Origin: an uncultured Bacteroidota bacterium
GTDB taxonomy: Bacteria > Bacteroidota > Bacteroidia > Flavobacteriales > Flavobacteriaceae
Assembly: GCA_937136025.1 (NCBI GenBank)
Contig: CAKZOC010000135.1
Location: forward strand, 1-42,829
Direction: 5' to 3'
DNA length: 42,829 nt
How positions within the stretch are numbered: position 1 is the stretch's first letter; the number at the start of each line of letters is the position of its first letter. Of the stretch, positions 39,293-42,829 are shown one piece after another. The position numbers and the translations under genes are program-made. The notes under the pieces were generated by a model. The model searched no databases and had not been told where the DNA came from. It saw only the letters and a program-made list of their open reading frames with translations.

Positions 39293-42200
39293 ATGAAAAA
39301 CTCCAAAAAAGGGTCGGGATTGTTGGATGCGCTGCCTGACGGCAAGGCCGAGGCTGTGCTTATCCTTGATGCCCAGGGGTGTTTTCTGGACTATCTCCCC
39401 GCACTTGATCAGGAGTTTCTCCTGCAAAACAAACACCTTAGAGGAAGCCCGCTAACCGACTCCCTTCCCGCCCATGTCGGCCCCCTTTTGCTCAAGGCAT
39501 TACAGGGCGTCCGGGAAAACCAAAAACCACAACACCTGGAATTTTCCACAAAAGGCGAACCGGAAAGACATTACGAAGTGCGGTTACTTCCTCTGGACGA
39601 TGAAAAAAATATTATCGCCTTTCGGGATATTACCGAAAGGGTACAGAATAAGCAGGATCTCATCCGGGAAAAAAGTCGTCTGAGAAATTATCTGGATTCG
39701 GCGGGCTCGATGTTTATCGTGCTAAAACCAGATTACCGGATTGCCCTTGTAAACCGCAAAGCCTGCGAGGTACTGGGATATCCGATGAAAGATCTTTTGA
39801 ATCAAAACTGGCTGCCCTTTATCAGTGGTGAGAAAGAACAGAAAAGGCTTAAAATCCTCTTTGATCAAACTTTCAGGGTCAAAAAGGAGTTATCGGATTA
39901 TTTTGAGAGCCCCGTAACTTCAAAATCGGGAACTACCCACATCATCCGCTGGCAAAATGCCCTTTTAAAAGATGCTTCGGGAAATCCGACAGGGCTGATT
40001 TGTTCCGGAGTAGACATTTCTGAACAGAAAGCTGCCGAAAACCAGTTCCGCAAAAGTGAGGAAAGAAACCGGGCCATACTGGAAGCCATTCCGGACGTTA
40101 TCCTGCTCCACGACCGCCATGGGCGCGTCCTGAGGGTAAAAGAATCTGCCCATTCTCCCCATTGCTTTCAAAAAGAGCGGATAGAAGGGAAATGTGTTGC
40201 GGATATCTTTCCTGGAAAAACAGGTCGGGAAATGCTCTTAAAAATTCAGGAATCCTGCCAATCAGGACAGACAAAAGTCCTGGAAACAGACCTGGATACG
40301 GACCAGGGGAAACTGTCTTATGAAATCCGATATGTATGTATGGAGGACCAGCAGGTTTTAGCTGTAGCCCGCAATACTACCGACACCCGTACGACCCAAC
40401 AAGGTCTCAACCTCAGAAACCGGGCACTGGAGGCCGCAGGTAACGGCATTATTATAGTGGATGCAATCCTGCCGGATTTGCCGATAATTTATTCCAATAA
40501 GGCCTGTACTGAAATCACTCAATATTCCGCAGAAGAATCGATTGGGAAAAATTGCCGTTTTCTTCAGGGACCACAAACCGATCCGGAAAAGGTAAGGCAG
40601 ATCCGGGAAGCCCTTGAACATGGTACTCAGTGCCGGGTAGAATTGAGAAACTACCGGAAGGATGGCTCCCTTTTCTGGAATGAACTCACCATAACCCCCA
40701 TTCGCGATCATACGGGCGCGCTTACCCATTTTATCGGAGTTCAAAATGACATCAGCACAAGAGTACTCGAAGGGGAACGCAAAGACCATATCCGAAAGAT
40801 TCTGGAGGCCATAACCCACGACAAACCTTTGGAGAAAACCGCTGGTATGATCGCTTCCTTCCTTCGCGCCTATTTTCCTCATACGGGCATTCAGATAGCA
40901 CTATGGCAACCGGGAGGCGAAGTACTGGAAACGCTTTCCGAAATAGGACTTCCTCCGGTCCTGAGTCACAAACTCAGGAAAGTTGGACTAAAAAAAGATA
41001 CGGGCTGCCCATGTGCTATGGCGGTAAGAACAAAAGAAGCGTCGGTACTCGAGGATCTCGAAAAAAATGAAGCCTCGGGAAAATTTATCAAAACCATAAA
41101 AGCTGTGAATATTAAGAGTTGCTGGTCCTTTCCCGTATTGTCTTCGGAAAACAAGGTGCTCGGGACCTGTACTTTTTATGGCCCGGCGTCTGCCAAACCC
41201 GACAAAGAAAAGCAGGAAATGGTGCAGGACGCCACGCAGCTCGCCGGTCTTGCTATCGAAAGGTACTTCACCCGTATTCATCTGGAAGAAAGCAATTCTA
41301 AACTCGAACAATACGCCAAAAACCTGGAAAAAGACGTGGCGCAGCGTACCGAGCAAGTGGAGTCTACGCTACAGAAACTCACAGAGAGCAACCTGTCCCT
41401 TCAGACCCAGATTAAAACGACTCAGAAAGCAGAAGAGCGGGCTCTGGCCAATCAGGAACTCTTTGCGGCAATCGCCAGGAACTTTCCCAGGGGCGTCATC
41501 ATGGTATTCAACGCCTTAGGGCATTACGTGCATCTCGAAGGGGAAGAACTGGACCGGATGGGGCTCCGAGACTGGTTGTTTTTGGAAAAACCGATAGTCA
41601 AAACTCCGGGCTTTTCCCCAGAAAAACTCAAGGACCTGGATCACAAGGTTCGTCAGACGCTGCTGGGGCAGCACCTCTCTTTTGAAGTTCACATTAAAGA
41701 AAATACCTATGCAGTGAATTCTATGCCGCTATACGCAGGGGAAACTCCCGGATGGGCGCTTTTGGTACTGACCAATGTCACAGAGCAAAAAAAGTCAGAG
41801 GAAGACCTCTTGCGCGCCCTTCGGATTGAACAGGAACTCAACGATCTCAAATCGCGCTTTATCTCTATGGCTTCTCACGAATTTCGCACCCCCCTCAGCG
41901 CCATTCATTCCTCAGCCATCCTCATTGGAAAACAGAACACTCCTGGCTTGGAAGACAAGCGGTTACGCTATCTGAGACAGATTAAAAACAACGTGCGCAA
42001 TCTGGTAGTCATCCTGGACGACTTCCTCTCCTTGAGTAAACTCGAAGAAGGGAATATAGAGGCTCAACCCGATACCTTTGACGCGCTCGACCTGATTCGG
42101 TCCGTACTCGAGGAACTCGAAAGCAATCTGAAAGTAGGACAACATTTTACAGAAACTTTTGAAATGTCCGCGCTGCAGGTGTATCAGGATCCTAAACTTC

Positions 42201-42529
42201 TGCGTCAGATTTTGGTAAATCTCCTGTCTAATGCCATCAAATACGCCCCGGAGAAAACCGGTATTTTTATTGCTATTGAAAAAGGGGAAACCACTTTTAC
42301 CATTTCTATTAAGGATAAAGGGATAGGGATCCCGGAGCAGGAGCACGAGCAGTTGTTCAATCGCTTCTTCCGCGCGCGTAACGCTATAAATATTCCGGGT
42401 ACAGGGTTGGGACTGCATCTGGTTAAACTCTATACAGAACTGATGGGGGGAAGCATTACATTTACGAGCGCACTGGATAAAGGCAGCACCTTTACCCTCA
42501 GACTGCCCCTGGTATTTAATCCGAACTGA
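39293..42529 (+). CDS. Multi-PAS/LOV/GAF sensor histidine kinase
   Basis: Several PAS domains, LOV signature SIGKNCRFLQGPQTDPEKV...NYRKDGSLFWNELTITPI...FIGVQNDIS, GAF-like region, coiled coil, HisKA SMASHEFRTPLSAIHSS, HATPase NLLSNAIKYAPE...GTGLGLHLVKLY. Confidence 0.94.
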   Translation: MKNSKKGSGLLDALPDGKAEAVLILDAQGCFLDYLPALDQEFLLQNKHLRGSPLTDSLPAHVGPLLLKALQGVRENQKPQHLEFSTKGEPERHYEVRLLPLDDEKNIIAFRDITERVQNKQDLIREKSRLRNYLDSAGSMFIVLKPDYRIALVNRKACEVLGYPMKDLLNQNWLPFISGEKEQKRLKILFDQTFRVKKELSDYFESPVTSKSGTTHIIRWQNALLKDASGNPTGLICSGVDISEQKAAENQFRKSEERNRAILEAIPDVILLHDRHGRVLRVKESAHSPHCFQKERIEGKCVADIFPGKTGREMLLKIQESCQSGQTKVLETDLDTDQGKLSYEIRYVCMEDQQVLAVARNTTDTRTTQQGLNLRNRALEAAGNGIIIVDAILPDLPIIYSNKACTEITQYSAEESIGKNCRFLQGPQTDPEKVRQIREALEHGTQCRVELRNYRKDGSLFWNELTITPIRDHTGALTHFIGVQNDISTRVLEGERKDHIRKILEAITHDKPLEKTAGMIASFLRAYFPHTGIQIALWQPGGEVLETLSEIGLPPVLSHKLRKVGLKKDTGCPCAMAVRTKEASVLEDLEKNEASGKFIKTIKAVNIKSCWSFPVLSSENKVLGTCTFYGPASAKPDKEKQEMVQDATQLAGLAIERYFTRIHLEESNSKLEQYAKNLEKDVAQRTEQVESTLQKLTESNLSLQTQIKTTQKAEERALANQELFAAIARNFPRGVIMVFNALGHYVHLEGEELDRMGLRDWLFLEKPIVKTPGFSPEKLKDLDHKVRQTLLGQHLSFEVHIKENTYAVNSMPLYAGETPGWALLVLTNVTEQKKSEEDLLRALRIEQELNDLKSRFISMASHEFRTPLSAIHSSAILIGKQNTPGLEDKRLRYLRQIKNNVRNLVVILDDFLSLSKLEEGNIEAQPDTFDALDLIRSVLEELESNLKVGQHFTETFEMSALQVYQDPKLLRQILVNLLSNAIKYAPEKTGIFIAIEKGETTFTISIKDKGIGIPEQEHEQLFNRFFRARNAINIPGTGLGLHLVKLYTELMGGSITFTSALDKGSTFTLRLPLVFNPN

Positions 42530-42530
42530 G

Positions 42531-42728
42531 ATGAAAAAAATTCTGATTATTGAAGACAATGCCGATATCAGGCAGTTGATCAGGAAAGGACTAACTGAAA
42601 CGCAAGGCGAGATTCCCTATGTTTTCGTGGAGGCCGACAACGGTATTACCGGCATCGAGTTGGGAAACCAACACATTCCCGACCTGATTATTTCAGACAT
42701 CATGATGCCGGGGAAGAATGGGCTGTAG
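42531..42728 (+). pseudogene. Response regulator receiver domain, truncated by an early stop just after the phospho-Asp region
   Basis: MKKILIIEDNADIRQLIRKGL...PDLIISDIMMPGKNGL*; the ORF ends after ~65 aa, well short of a complete receiver domain, and follows the kinase by 1 bp. Confidence 0.6.
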
Positions 42729-42829
42729 CGCAACAAGCATGGATATCACAGTTTATGCTCCGAGAAAAACAATTGCGCGTGCGCCAAAGAACTGGGCAAG
42801 GAATGCTTGGTCTGATGTTTATCGGCACG

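Noticed and set aside
1-42829. CRISPR arrays, rRNA operons, prophage, transposases, restriction or abortive-infection systems
   Set aside because: No regularly spaced direct repeats, rRNA motifs, integrase/transposase or defence-family signatures were seen. The only hint of a foreign junction is at the extreme right edge (~42719) and cannot be identified from ~100 bp.

Overview
The window is an ordinary chromosomal segment from a Bacteroidota genome, most likely Flavobacteriaceae. Evidence is the gldJ / porV / cdd / pdhA / pdhC block, TAnnTTTG-type -7 promoter elements, and short-type Adk and Obg sequences. It is densely packed with housekeeping genes: rarA, YjjG-type HAD, radC, mpl, obgE, an HPRT-Adk fusion, purK-purE, an M3 peptidase, an ECF sigma factor with a small zinc-finger protein, gcvP, a PafA-like phosphatase, an MlaE/MlaF-like pair, DUF389, manC-like, SprT-like, SDR, M28 peptidase, pdhC, pdhA, cdd, porV, gldJ, murF, tRNA-Val(GAC), hsp20 and patatin. 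I saw no CRISPR array, rRNA, prophage or intact mobile element. The observations most worth follow-up are: (1) a 1078-aa multi-PAS/GAF histidine kinase containing a canonical photoactive LOV signature (GKNCRFLQG), followed by a response regulator whose ORF breaks abruptly near the right edge; (2) a ~230-nt gldJ leader with several hairpins, two of them mutually exclusive, and a 28-codon ORF; (3) no porU between gldJ and porV, with a terminator-like hairpin directly 5' of porV; (4) a nested inverted-repeat cluster between murF and tRNA-Val; (5) a tRNA-Val with an A.C mismatch in its T-stem. All calls come from reading the sequence; no database searches were run.
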